IMG/VR virus record: IMGVR_UViG_3300031759_001047
Location: 1 to 23,745 of that record
Strand: one strand, 5' to 3'
Source: a virus
Length of the DNA: 23,745 nucleotides
In this document: positions 1-7,163 of the stretch, one piece after another
How the letters are laid out: each line of letters opens with the position of its first letter
Position numbering within the stretch: the first letter of the stretch is position 1
Translations under genes and position numbers: made by a program
The notes under the pieces: model-generated
Databases searched by the model: none
Told to the model about the DNA's origin: nothing
Seen by the model: only the letters and a program-made list of their open reading frames with translations

Positions 1-1
1 G

Positions 2-88
2 CACGTTGATTGGTCGTCAGTTGCAGTTCGTTTATCCATTGGCTGGGGGTTGATCAAAGCGGCAGATGCACCTAACCCAAAGCCGTGA
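2..88 (+). CDS. C-terminal end of an unidentified upstream gene (partial)
   Basis: An open frame enters from the left edge and stops with TGA at 86-88. Only 28 residues are visible, ending in AADAPNPKP. The stop overlaps the GTG start of the next gene as GTGA, the same tight coupling seen at other junctions here, which is the main reason to believe it is real. Its place directly before a spanin-like pair suggests a lysis gene such as a holin or an endolysin, but the visible tail carries no diagnostic motif. Confidence 0.45.
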   Translation, partial: HVDWSSVAVRLSIGWGLIKAADAPNPKP

Positions 89-399
89 TACCTGCAATTA
101 TTACGACTGTTCTCGAAACCGTGATTGTTCTTGCAAAAGCATACACGGTCAACATCGAGTTCAAGACGAAAGAATCAGTTTATCTCCACAATGAAAACCT
201 TATCAAACAAGATACTGAACTTGCGGTCATGGCTGCTAGTATCACTCCTGACACTGCTCAGTCTGTCATGCTCGAATACGACCGGCTTGAGCAAGGCCGC
301 AACCGCCTCTGTGAACTCATCCGCTCTTCGGGCGCCACTATCAGTGATTCTCCAACCCCACGTGCCATACCAGTTCAAGGAGGGAGTTCTAACGCTTGA
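85..399 (+). CDS. Putative inner-membrane spanin (Rz-like)
   Basis: This 104-residue protein starts at GTG (85), overlapping the preceding stop; an in-frame stop at 73-75 prevents a longer version. Residues 2-21 are mostly hydrophobic and could form one N-terminal membrane anchor, though Glu11 lies inside it. The remainder is charged and helical (about residues 25-82), followed by a Pro/Ser/Gly-rich tail. That is the layout of an i-spanin, which spans the periplasm with its outer-membrane partner and fuses the membranes at lysis. The best support is the out-of-frame gene embedded in it, which encodes a lipoprotein-like product, the classic Rz/Rz1 architecture. At 104 residues it is short for the family. 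A small holin is the main alternative. Confidence 0.5.
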   Translation: MIPAIITTVLETVIVLAKAYTVNIEFKTKESVYLHNENLIKQDTELAVMAASITPDTAQSVMLEYDRLEQGRNRLCELIRSSGATISDSPTPRAIPVQGGSSNA

Positions 400-472
400 T
401 GAAGAGCAACAGTTTTACTCCAAGGCTGCGTGGCTTTGGGCGCTTCAAACTGGCCAAGAACGTAAAAAATAA
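191..472 (+). CDS. Putative outer-membrane spanin lipoprotein (Rz1-like), embedded in the preceding gene
   Basis: The frame is +1 relative to the i-spanin candidate and runs past its end. I chose ATG 191 over an upstream possible start at 125 because the product then begins MKTLSNKILNLRSWLLVSLL: basic residues followed by a hydrophobic stretch ending LSLSC. This is a type II (lipoprotein) signal peptide with a somewhat degenerate lipobox, so Cys27 would be the lipidated residue. The mature protein is about 67 residues and polar. Spanin o-subunits are small outer-membrane lipoproteins encoded inside or overlapping the i-spanin gene, and this fits in size, position and signal. It ends six bases before the GH75 gene. 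No Shine-Dalgarno sequence is visible. Confidence 0.55.
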   Translation: MKTLSNKILNLRSWLLVSLLTLLSLSCSNTTGLSKAATASVNSSALRAPLSVILQPHVPYQFKEGVLTLDEEQQFYSKAAWLWALQTGQERKK

Positions 473-477
473 CTACC

Positions 478-990
478 ATGACTCTCGAAGAACGAATTGA
501 TCTCATGCGACACGGTCGCCTGCTTAAGATACTCGACAACGGTTCGATCGTTTTTTGCGTTGACGATGCAATTCGTTTCATCGGGGACATGGACATTGAC
601 TCCGACGGTGGACCAAACGTCGATCACGATCCTTGCTGGCAACCTGACACAACCCTCCACTTCAATGGACACGCAATCAACTCACAGATTGTCCCCTACG
701 TTGTCGCTCCTATCGGATTGTTCGAGAAGGTTAAAGGCATTGGTCTTGGTTGCAAATGCATCATTACCCATCTTAAAAACAAACTCTCATGCGATGCCGT
801 ATGCGCAGATCTCGGACCAGCAACCAAAGACGGTGAAGGTTCTGCGGCACTGGCACGGCGACTTGGCGTCAATCCAAACTCACGCACTGGTGGTGAAGAC
901 CGCCCGGTGGTGTTTTACGAACTCTACGTTGGCATTCCGGCAATAATCGACGGCGTGACATATGATCTTCAACCTCTGCATTCGAGATAG
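478..990 (+). CDS. GH75-family (chitosanase-like) glycoside hydrolase, candidate endolysin
   Basis: The 170-residue product carries features I associate with glycoside hydrolase family 75: the acidic signature DMDIDSDGGPN at residues 37-47, a YVVAP strand near 74-78, and a D-L-G-P ... D-G-E-G-S-A-A-L-A segment at 111-126 followed by LGVNPN at 129-134. In bacterial GH75 proteins these occur in the same order. The Asp cluster and Glu120 are plausible catalytic residues, but which ones act is not shown here. Known GH75 members cleave chitosan. In a phage lysis cassette, directly after spanin-like genes, the likeliest role is cell-wall degradation at lysis, which is an inference. There is no signal peptide, so export would need a holin. 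Cys residues at 27, 53, 92, 94, 105 and 109 are unusually many for a cytoplasmic hydrolase. Confidence 0.7.
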   Translation: MTLEERIDLMRHGRLLKILDNGSIVFCVDDAIRFIGDMDIDSDGGPNVDHDPCWQPDTTLHFNGHAINSQIVPYVVAPIGLFEKVKGIGLGCKCIITHLKNKLSCDAVCADLGPATKDGEGSAALARRLGVNPNSRTGGEDRPVVFYELYVGIPAIIDGVTYDLQPLHSR

Positions 991-994
991 TCCT

Positions 995-1010
995 ATTAAG
1001 GCGCTTAACA
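995..1010 (+). repeat. 16-bp TTAA-N5-TTAA skew-switch element, copy 1 (intergenic)
   Basis: The sequence is ATTAAGGCGCTTAACA. It lies in the 23-base gap between the GH75 and terminase genes. It has an imperfect inverted repeat (TTAAG / CTTAA around GCG), with orientation set by the asymmetric core. By hand count, G/C is 23/41 over 601-720 and 42/18 over 1081-1200. It is the only one of five copies outside a coding region, and it sits 3 bases before the terminase start, so it could also be a promoter or operator. Confidence 0.75.
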
Positions 1011-1013
1011 AGT

Positions 1014-2537
1014 ATGGTTTCCGCATTACAACAGATTGAAAGTATCCGTGATTTGAGGCGCTTGGAGCAACTCAAGACGGATTTTGGTCTGTTGTTTTAT
1101 GAGCCGCATAAAAAGCAGTGCGAGTTTCACGAGGCTGGGGCGATTAAGCGACGGTATGTGAGGACGGGGAATCGATTTGGAAAGTCTACGATGGGTGCCG
1201 CCGAGGATTGTGCATGGGCGTTGGGAGAACGTCCTTGGTACAAGAAAGGTGATCCTCGACGGCACGTTGGGATTCCGCAGCATAGCACCAAGGGATTGAT
1301 TATTGTCGCTGACTGGGATAAGGTGCACGAAATTTTCACCAATCCTGTAAAGGGTGTCGGTCAAGGGAAGTTGTTCAAGTTTTTGCCGAAGGATAAGATT
1401 GTTAAGTTTAATCGGCATAACTCTGGGATGATCGCGGAGATCACGGTGATGAATATATGGGGCGGTGAGAGTACGATCGTGATGGATACGGTGAAGTCGT
1501 ATCAGGCGAATCCGATGGGACAGGAGAGTTCGGACTGGGATTGGATTCATATTGATGAGCCGTGTCCGAAGGATATGTGGGTGGCGAATAGTCGTGGTTT
1601 GATTGACAGAAATGGAAGTGCGTGGTTTACGTGCACGCCGATCAATCATCCGTGGATCAATGATATGTTTGTACCGAGAGATCAGTTTCGGTTGAATAGT
1701 GGTGAGGTGATTAAGAAGGACTTGAATCACTGGATGTGTGTTGGGACGTCATTTGATAATCCGTATAATCCGGTCGAGGCGATCGATATGTTTATGGATA
1801 ATCTGACAGACGCGGAGAAAGGGTGTCGAATTCAAGGAATTCCACTCGCGCTTTCTGGGTTAGTTTATAAGGAGTTTCACCCTTCGGACTCGTTGTATAG
1901 AGGGACGCCAAGTGGATGGGAGGGGCCAATGACGCCTCCGGAGAACTATACGATTCGACTCGCAATAGATCCACATCCTCAGGTTCCTCATGCCGTGTTG
2001 TTTGCAGCGACGAGTCCGGAGGGGATTGTGTATTTCTTCGCTGAGATTTTTCGGAAGTTGAGTGCACAGCAGTTGTGTGAAGCGATTCATGAGATTACGG
2101 CGGGTCGTTATGTGCATATTAATCTTTGTGATCCTGCGGCTTATATTCCCTCGAATATAGATCAGAGCGTTATGGCCGACGTTTTAATAGAAGGAGGTGT
2201 ATTCGTTGAAAAGGCCAGTAAGGATTTGAGCCGCGGGATCATTACCACGCAGACTGCATTGAATGAGACGATCACGAGTCCGTTGGGTGTGAAGTCGCGT
2301 AAGATTTTGTTTGGCGAACATTTGCAAGAGACGAGGTGGGAGTTTGATCATTATACGTGGAATCCCGCGAGGCCGAATAAGCCGATTGATAAGCATGATC
2401 ATATGATGGAGAATTTGTATCGACTTGTGCTTGAGGGGTTAGATTATGTAAAACCTGATTCTGACGCGGAGTATATGTATATTTCGAATGGCGTTCCGCA
2501 ACATAGCAAATTTACTATACCACAAAATGGACGATAG
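1014..2537 (+). CDS. terL: Terminase large subunit
   Basis: This 507-residue protein is the DNA-packaging motor: ATP-driven translocation plus nuclease cleavage at the portal. The N-terminal ATPase has a Walker A variant TGNRFGKST (51-59), a Walker B strand ending IHIDEP (178-183, Asp181/Glu182) and a CTP coupling motif (207-209). The C-terminal RNase H-like nuclease begins RLAIDPHP (315-322, Asp319). Further acidic positions are at FFAEIF (Glu344) and LCDPAA (Asp373), with a late His/Asp cluster near 470. Length is normal for the family. ATG 1014 is preceded by AACAAGT, not a Shine-Dalgarno. The stop overlaps the portal start by 11 bases. No small terminase subunit is recognisable in the window. 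Confidence 0.93.
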   Translation: MVSALQQIESIRDLRRLEQLKTDFGLLFYEPHKKQCEFHEAGAIKRRYVRTGNRFGKSTMGAAEDCAWALGERPWYKKGDPRRHVGIPQHSTKGLIIVADWDKVHEIFTNPVKGVGQGKLFKFLPKDKIVKFNRHNSGMIAEITVMNIWGGESTIVMDTVKSYQANPMGQESSDWDWIHIDEPCPKDMWVANSRGLIDRNGSAWFTCTPINHPWINDMFVPRDQFRLNSGEVIKKDLNHWMCVGTSFDNPYNPVEAIDMFMDNLTDAEKGCRIQGIPLALSGLVYKEFHPSDSLYRGTPSGWEGPMTPPENYTIRLAIDPHPQVPHAVLFAATSPEGIVYFFAEIFRKLSAQQLCEAIHEITAGRYVHINLCDPAAYIPSNIDQSVMADVLIEGGVFVEKASKDLSRGIITTQTALNETITSPLGVKSRKILFGEHLQETRWEFDHYTWNPARPNKPIDKHDHMMENLYRLVLEGLDYVKPDSDAEYMYISNGVPQHSKFTIPQNGR

Positions 2538-4467
2538 AATTTTTAATGAATTGAATCAACAGACGATGACGGACTTTCACGTTCGTTTGTTGGAGCATTG
2601 TCGGACACGGATCAATCGTTCGCGTACGAAGATGAGTACGTATTTTGATGGTTGGGATTTGCGGCATAATACATATAAATCAACACGTGCTCAGGATAAA
2701 CAAGATCGAAAGGCGAAGGAGGAGGGACGGCCAGAAAAGCAGGTGTTACCCTTTACGTATGCGAAGGTTAATACGTTCCAGAGTTTTGTTATGTCGTTGT
2801 ACACGCAGCGACCCGGTGTGTTTGAACTCGAGCCGCAAGGTGGTGAAGATCAGGACTATCGGATTCTGGCAGAGAAGATGCTTAACTATGATATACGAAC
2901 CAATGGATTTACGCGCGTACTCCGACAGCATGTTAAAGATATTGCGAAGTTTGGTGTCGGTATTCTCAAGCATTCGTGGGAAGAGGATTATGTGTATGTT
3001 CCGAAGGAGACGAGTGAGACAAAGACGATCTTCGGGATTCCGTGGAAGGCTGGGACGTCTAAGACGGTGGATAAGGTTTGCAAGCGGAAGGGGAACAAGG
3101 TAACTGCGACGAGTCCATATAACTTCTTGCCTGATCCGCGATATACGTTGGTTGATTTTCAGAAGGGTGAGTTTTGCGCCGACGAGTGCGATTACTCGCG
3201 TGGAGAGTTGCTGCGTATGGAGAATGAAAAGAAGGTCGCTGGCGTGGAATTTATCACTCCAATGCCGACGAATCTTTCATATTCGTTTGCGCCTTATTTG
3301 AAACGTTCGCAGCTCAATTGGGACAATCCGGAAAAGACTCCGAATATTGTGCGGTTGACGGAAGTGCAGATCAAACTCACGCCGTGTGATTTTTTGTTGG
3401 TTGACGGAACTCCGATGGGAGAGGAAAAGTTTCCAGTCTTGTTTTTGGTTTGGATGACGAATAGTTCTCGTATCGTTCGCTGCGAACCTATGGGTTACTT
3501 GCACGGTGAGTTTACATACGAGGTCGCGCAATATGACGAAGACTCGCATGAGTTTGTTGGTCAATCGCTTCCGGAGATTCTTGACCGCCTGCAGGAAACT
3601 GCTGATTGGTTTATGAATGCGCGGGTTGAAAGCGTGACTCGTACGATTGATAATCAACTTGTTGTCGATCCTCTCGGTGTGGAAATGGCCACGATCACGA
3701 ATCGCTCGCGGGTGATTTTGTTAAAGAAAGGTGCGGCTCGCACGGGCGTTGATCGTTATATTAAACAGCTTGAGGTTCAAGACGTTACCGCACGGCACAT
3801 GGAAGATATTTCCGGAATTCATGGTTTTATGGACACAGTGTCTGGTGTGAATGAAAATGCACAAGGCCAGTATAATGCGGGACGGCGTTCGGCGACTGAA
3901 GCACGTGTTGTCACGCAAGGTGCAGCAGCCCGTCTTAAAGGCACCGCACTTGCGATCTGGGACGCTTCGGTGGCAGCAAGCGGATATAAGATGCTTTTGA
4001 ATCTTCGTCAAGGTTTAACTCCCGAAGATGTGATTCAAATTGCCGGGCAAGAATACGCGCAAAAGCCTGAGTTGATCGCGGCTTTTCTCGCAGATTCCGC
4101 GACCCTTGCTCGGCAAACTGATTTCTTTGTTTATGATGGCACACTTGCAAGTGAGAAAGCCTACCTCGCACAAACTCTCAAAGAACTGTTCCAAGAAGTT
4201 CTTGCACTCGGTCCGCAAGGTCTTGTCAATCTCGACATCTCTCCGAAACTCATCCTCGAAAACATTTACGAACTCCTCGGTGTCGGTGCAATCTCACAAT
4301 TTGCACTTTCCAAAGATCCTCAGACTTTGCAAAACGCCGTAGCACAGATCGTCCAACAACAAGTTCAACAAGCAATACAACAATATGTCCAACAACTCTC
4401 AAGTGGTCAGGGTGCAGGCGGATCTGGACAAGGACCAAATGCGCCGGCTCCAGCAGGAACTGTATGA
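2527..4467 (+). CDS. Portal (head-tail connector) protein
   Basis: This 646-residue protein would form the dodecameric ring at the packaging vertex. The call rests on position directly after terminase, length, and a portal-like N-terminal half: a helical start, then a region around FTYAKVNTFQSFVMSLYTQRP typical of podovirus portals, and mixed stem/wing segments. The C-terminus is rich in Gln with runs of QQ and ends in a Gly/Pro/Ala tail, as in long portal barrels. I chose ATG 2527, inside the end of the terminase gene (ATGGACGATAG). An in-frame ATG at 2488 would add 13 residues and lengthen the overlap to 50 bases. Codon style shifts from G/T-rich to C/A-rich in the last 450 bases, following the regional skew rather than any visible domain change. 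Confidence 0.85.
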   Translation: MDDRIFNELNQQTMTDFHVRLLEHCRTRINRSRTKMSTYFDGWDLRHNTYKSTRAQDKQDRKAKEEGRPEKQVLPFTYAKVNTFQSFVMSLYTQRPGVFELEPQGGEDQDYRILAEKMLNYDIRTNGFTRVLRQHVKDIAKFGVGILKHSWEEDYVYVPKETSETKTIFGIPWKAGTSKTVDKVCKRKGNKVTATSPYNFLPDPRYTLVDFQKGEFCADECDYSRGELLRMENEKKVAGVEFITPMPTNLSYSFAPYLKRSQLNWDNPEKTPNIVRLTEVQIKLTPCDFLLVDGTPMGEEKFPVLFLVWMTNSSRIVRCEPMGYLHGEFTYEVAQYDEDSHEFVGQSLPEILDRLQETADWFMNARVESVTRTIDNQLVVDPLGVEMATITNRSRVILLKKGAARTGVDRYIKQLEVQDVTARHMEDISGIHGFMDTVSGVNENAQGQYNAGRRSATEARVVTQGAAARLKGTALAIWDASVAASGYKMLLNLRQGLTPEDVIQIAGQEYAQKPELIAAFLADSATLARQTDFFVYDGTLASEKAYLAQTLKELFQEVLALGPQGLVNLDISPKLILENIYELLGVGAISQFALSKDPQTLQNAVAQIVQQQVQQAIQQYVQQLSSGQGAGGSGQGPNAPAPAGTV

Positions 4468-4702
4468 TTTCAAAAAGACGTCTCTCTATCAACACTGGAA
4501 AGACCACTTTCAAACTCTCATTGACTCGACGATCGAGAACATTCTCGAGGTCGATCTCAAAGGACCAGAAACCCTTTATGCACGCGAAGGGTGGATAGGT
4601 GAAGCTCGAAGTGCGAGACTGCAAATCGGATGGTTTGAAGTTCTCGAACTCGAACTCGAACAACAACTGCGTGATCTGCAAACAACACAAAACGAATCCT
4701 AG
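4385..4702 (+). CDS. Small helical protein between portal and scaffold
   Basis: This 105-residue protein is predicted from its composition to be almost entirely alpha-helical and charged, with heptad-like Leu spacing at both ends (LQQELYDFKK near 23-32 and LELELEQQLRDL near 87-98). I do not recognise a family. ATG 4385 gives an 83-base overlap with the portal gene. An in-frame ATG at 4439 gives an 87-residue product with a 29-base overlap and is equally possible. The stop lies 2 bases before the scaffold start. Position between portal and scaffold suggests a role in head assembly or completion, which is inferred from position only. Confidence 0.6.
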   Translation: MSNNSQVVRVQADLDKDQMRRLQQELYDFKKTSLYQHWKDHFQTLIDSTIENILEVDLKGPETLYAREGWIGEARSARLQIGWFEVLELELEQQLRDLQTTQNES

Positions 4703-4704
4703 AT

Positions 4705-5475
4705 ATGAACCTCGACGACCTAGACGATGACGAAATCATCGACGACTCCTCCAATCTCAATGCCGATGGCAATGTGATTGTCAAAGTGCCTGACGATGAT
4801 GCGTCAACCACAAAATCGCCCGCATTCGATCCAACCTCTCTTGCGACTGCAGTTTCCGAAGCTGTTGCAACGCAACTCCAAGCACACGCCTCCTCGCAAC
4901 CTGCACCGCAAATGACGCCTCAGCAACTTGCTGAGCACTATGCCATTTGGGATCCGAATGAAGGTTTCATTAATGGGCTTAATGCGTTGACGGACGCTGA
5001 TGCAACACCTGCGCAGAAGAAGAAGATCTTCGAGGATATGCGGGATGGGATTATGCAGCAGGCGTTTCGTGCGTCGCAGTTGGTGGTGGCGCAGGAGACA
5101 CAGAAGATGCGGGCTGAGTTGGCACCGGCGGTGCAGTATGCGCAACAGCGGCAAGCGAAGAATGTGATGAAGGAATTTGTTACAAAGTATCCTGCGTTGA
5201 ATGGGCAGACTGAGTTGGTTGATGCGGTGATTGCGAACCTCGCGCAGCAGAATTTCAAGCCTAAGTCGAAAGACGAGGCTTACGAGAAAGTGGCGAAGAT
5301 TGCGGAGAAGATCCTGCAAGGGGTTAATCCACAATTTTCGTTGAAAACCAGTGGCGGCTCTGGCGGGAAACCCGGCATGGCTAGTACTAATATGGGTGGT
5401 GTTGGTGGTGGTGGGAAACCGAATGCGCCAGTGAATGGCGAGAGAGGTAAACTTGCTGCCTTCTGGCAACGTTAA
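4705..5475 (+). CDS. Capsid assembly scaffold protein
   Basis: The 256-residue product has a strongly acidic N-terminus (Asp/Glu-rich residues 3-14), a low-complexity Ala/Gln/Pro middle, a long helical region rich in Lys, Gln and Ala (about 105-215), and a Gly-rich, basic C-terminal tail. This composition and its place immediately before the major capsid gene are typical of phage scaffolds, which template procapsid assembly and are later expelled, often contacting coat protein through a basic C-terminal segment. There is no fold-level motif to confirm it. The gene contains copy 2 of the TTAA element at codons 89-94. Codons before it are C/A-rich and codons after it G/T-rich, although the protein shows no matching break. 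Confidence 0.75.
   Translation: MNLDDLDDDEIIDDSSNLNADGNVIVKVPDDDASTTKSPAFDPTSLATAVSEAVATQLQAHASSQPAPQMTPQQLAEHYAIWDPNEGFINGLNALTDADATPAQKKKIFEDMRDGIMQQAFRASQLVVAQETQKMRAELAPAVQYAQQRQAKNVMKEFVTKYPALNGQTELVDAVIANLAQQNFKPKSKDEAYEKVAKIAEKILQGVNPQFSLKTSGGSGGKPGMASTNMGGVGGGGKPNAPVNGERGKLAAFWQR
4969..4984 (+). repeat. TTAA-N5-TTAA skew-switch element, copy 2 (inside scaffold gene)
   Basis: The sequence is ATTAATGGGCTTAATG. It is the most divergent copy in the core and last two bases but keeps TTAA-N5-TTAA. G/C is 21/46 over 4801-4920 and 50/25 over 5041-5160 by hand count. Confidence 0.7.
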
Positions 5476-5518
5476 GTTGCGAAGTTAGTTAACAAAAGAA
5501 ACAAAGAAACAAAGAAAT
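5476..5518 (+). promoter_or_regulatory. A-rich leader of the major capsid gene
   Basis: The 43-base gap ends with repeated AAACAAAG units just before ATG and has no Shine-Dalgarno sequence. Unstructured A-rich leaders promote initiation in hosts that do not rely on Shine-Dalgarno pairing, which fits the most abundantly made virion protein. No clear promoter hexamers are visible. Confidence 0.45.
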
Positions 5519-6889
5519 ATGGACCATGCAATATTGGGTTTAGTCAGTGGTAAGACTTTTACAGATCAAGCCTTCCACAATCGTAATAATCGCCGACGAA
5601 TCTTTCATGATTTCCCGGTCGGCCAGTTCCCGTTGACGGGATTGCTGAGTTTGATGGACAGCGAAGAAACGGATTCGTTCGACTTTGGCTGGTGGGAGAA
5701 GCGCTTTGAAACGCCGCAGACGACGATTGCGTCTGGTGCTGCGCCGTTCCAAACTGCTGTTGGTGGTGCGTTGGCTGATGCGACGTTTGTTGCGGGTACG
5801 GAGTTTATCGTGCTTGTGGCGGATTCGAGCATGTTCCAAGTGCGTCAGCAGGTGTGGTTCCCGAGTTTGTCGATCTATGGAGCGGCGACGACTTATGCTG
5901 AGCTGAAGGGTGTTGTGACTGCGGTTGCGACTGGTTCGATTAAGTTCCAATGCTCGGAGAGTACAGTGCGTTTGGTGAATACGGACACGGCGATGCCGAA
6001 TGGTGCGACGGGTTGCGATGTGATTTGTGCAGGTAATGCGGTTGGTGAAGGTGCGAGTACGACTTCGGGTCGGACGCTTCTTCCAGTGAATCCGCATAAC
6101 TTTACGCAGATCTTTCGTAACGGGATGAGTTTCACACGTACGGCAATGAAGGTTCCGACCAACTTCGACAAGACTGGTATCTATCGCGAGTCTGCGGAAG
6201 AAGCCTGTCGGAATCATATGGTTGACATAGAGATGGCGTTCTTGTTCGGGTCGAAGCGCACAGACAATGTCGTGGAGAACGGCGAGACTGTGCCACGTCG
6301 TCAGACTGGTGGTGTCACATGGTATCTGAAGCAGTGGGAAGCCGCGGATTCGATCTATCGTGGCGGTACTGGTACCGCGGCGGTTACGGACAATGCGAAC
6401 GACAACAAGCGGATTATCTTGTCAACGGCAGGTAATATCGTTTGGTCGACGATGAATACGTACCTTGAACGTGCGTTCCGCGTGACGAATGACAAGGCGT
6501 TCGAGAAACTGTTCCTTTGCGGGAGTGGTATTCTTGGTGCGTTCAATGCGTATCTGGAAGGGAAAGCGCAACTGCAGAAACAGTTCAGTGTGCAGACCGT
6601 GTATGGTATGAATGTGGTTTCTTGGGAAACTCCATTCGGGACTATTCACTTCAAGACGCATCCGTTGTTCTCGCGGCAGGCGGCACTCCGTTACAACGGG
6701 TTGCTGTTGGACGTGCAGAATCTGAAACATCGCCCGCTGAACGATAGCGATACCACGTTGCTCACCAACCGTCAGGCGAATGACTACGACGGCCGCAAGG
6801 ACGAGTGGATGACGGAAGCTGGTCTGGAACTTCGGTTCCCAGAGTCGTGTATGTATTTCCAAAACCTGAAGACGTTCTCGGCGACGTAA
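5519..6889 (+). CDS. Major capsid protein (HK97 fold, SU10/DUF5309-like)
   Basis: The 456-residue length, position directly after the scaffold and sequence pattern indicate the coat protein. The N-terminal third has an arm-like segment, then a Gly/Ala/Thr-rich domain. A central region (about 195-240, NFTQIFRNGMSFTRTAMKVP) resembles the spine-helix region of SU10-type coats. The C-terminal part has A-domain features ending in a strand near DEWMTEAGLELRFP. These resemble DUF5309/SU10-like coats, but the assignment is by recognition and was not searched. No protease gene or obvious N-terminal propeptide is seen nearby, so scaffold removal may not involve a phage protease encoded here. The A-rich leader fits high expression. 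Confidence 0.82.
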   Translation: MDHAILGLVSGKTFTDQAFHNRNNRRRIFHDFPVGQFPLTGLLSLMDSEETDSFDFGWWEKRFETPQTTIASGAAPFQTAVGGALADATFVAGTEFIVLVADSSMFQVRQQVWFPSLSIYGAATTYAELKGVVTAVATGSIKFQCSESTVRLVNTDTAMPNGATGCDVICAGNAVGEGASTTSGRTLLPVNPHNFTQIFRNGMSFTRTAMKVPTNFDKTGIYRESAEEACRNHMVDIEMAFLFGSKRTDNVVENGETVPRRQTGGVTWYLKQWEAADSIYRGGTGTAAVTDNANDNKRIILSTAGNIVWSTMNTYLERAFRVTNDKAFEKLFLCGSGILGAFNAYLEGKAQLQKQFSVQTVYGMNVVSWETPFGTIHFKTHPLFSRQAALRYNGLLLDVQNLKHRPLNDSDTTLLTNRQANDYDGRKDEWMTEAGLELRFPESCMYFQNLKTFSAT

Positions 6890-6930
6890 GGTAGTGGGAT
6901 TAAACAACAAACAACAAGAAACAAAACATT
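6890..6930 (+). promoter_or_regulatory. A-rich leader before the small protein gene
   Basis: The 41-base gap contains repeated AACAAC/AACAAG units up to the ATG at 6931 and no Shine-Dalgarno sequence. It is similar in style to the coat-protein leader, suggesting that both products are made in quantity. No terminator hairpin is visible after the coat gene. Confidence 0.4.
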
Positions 6931-7140
6931 ATGGCTGATGCAAAAAGTCTGCGTGCCAATCCAATTGGCCAAGGGAATAGTCAGAAGGGTGTATGTGCAT
7001 GTGACTCTCCGGGGTTGCAGAATACTTCCGCCCGCACTACGCCCGATCACGACATGCCTACGAATGTGCTGACCAAGGAAACCTCGACTCATAAGCCGTT
7101 TGGTGAACTTGGCGGCCAAGGGATGGGTGGAGCGGAGTAA
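6931..7140 (+). CDS. Small disordered protein downstream of the capsid gene
   Basis: This 69-residue product is rich in Gly, Thr, Pro and Ser and has two close Cys residues (CAC near 22-24). It shows no membrane segment or recognisable domain. It is likely a real gene because it has its own A-rich leader like the coat gene and fits exactly between coat and adaptor genes. Candidates are a minor head or decoration protein. The function is unknown. Confidence 0.55.
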   Translation: MADAKSLRANPIGQGNSQKGVCACDSPGLQNTSARTTPDHDMPTNVLTKETSTHKPFGELGGQGMGGAE

Positions 7141-7163
7141 GTAGGAATCTAGTTTAGCCAGTC

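Noticed and set aside
1026-1730. Long open frame (234 codons) on the - strand opposite the terminase gene
   Set aside because: It is fully antisense to a gene with clear terminase motifs, has an Arg/Ile/His-rich shadow composition, and has no recognisable domain.
4804-5469. Long - strand open frame (221 codons) opposite the scaffold gene
   Set aside because: Antisense shadow rich in Arg, Leu and His, with no motif or supporting gene context.
5540-6217. Long - strand open frame (225 codons) opposite the coat-protein gene
   Set aside because: Low-complexity Arg/Thr/His-rich translation typical of antisense shadow; the coat gene explains the region.
6890-6930. Possible rho-independent terminator after the coat gene
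   Set aside because: No GC-rich hairpin followed by a T-run is present; the gap is an A-rich leader.
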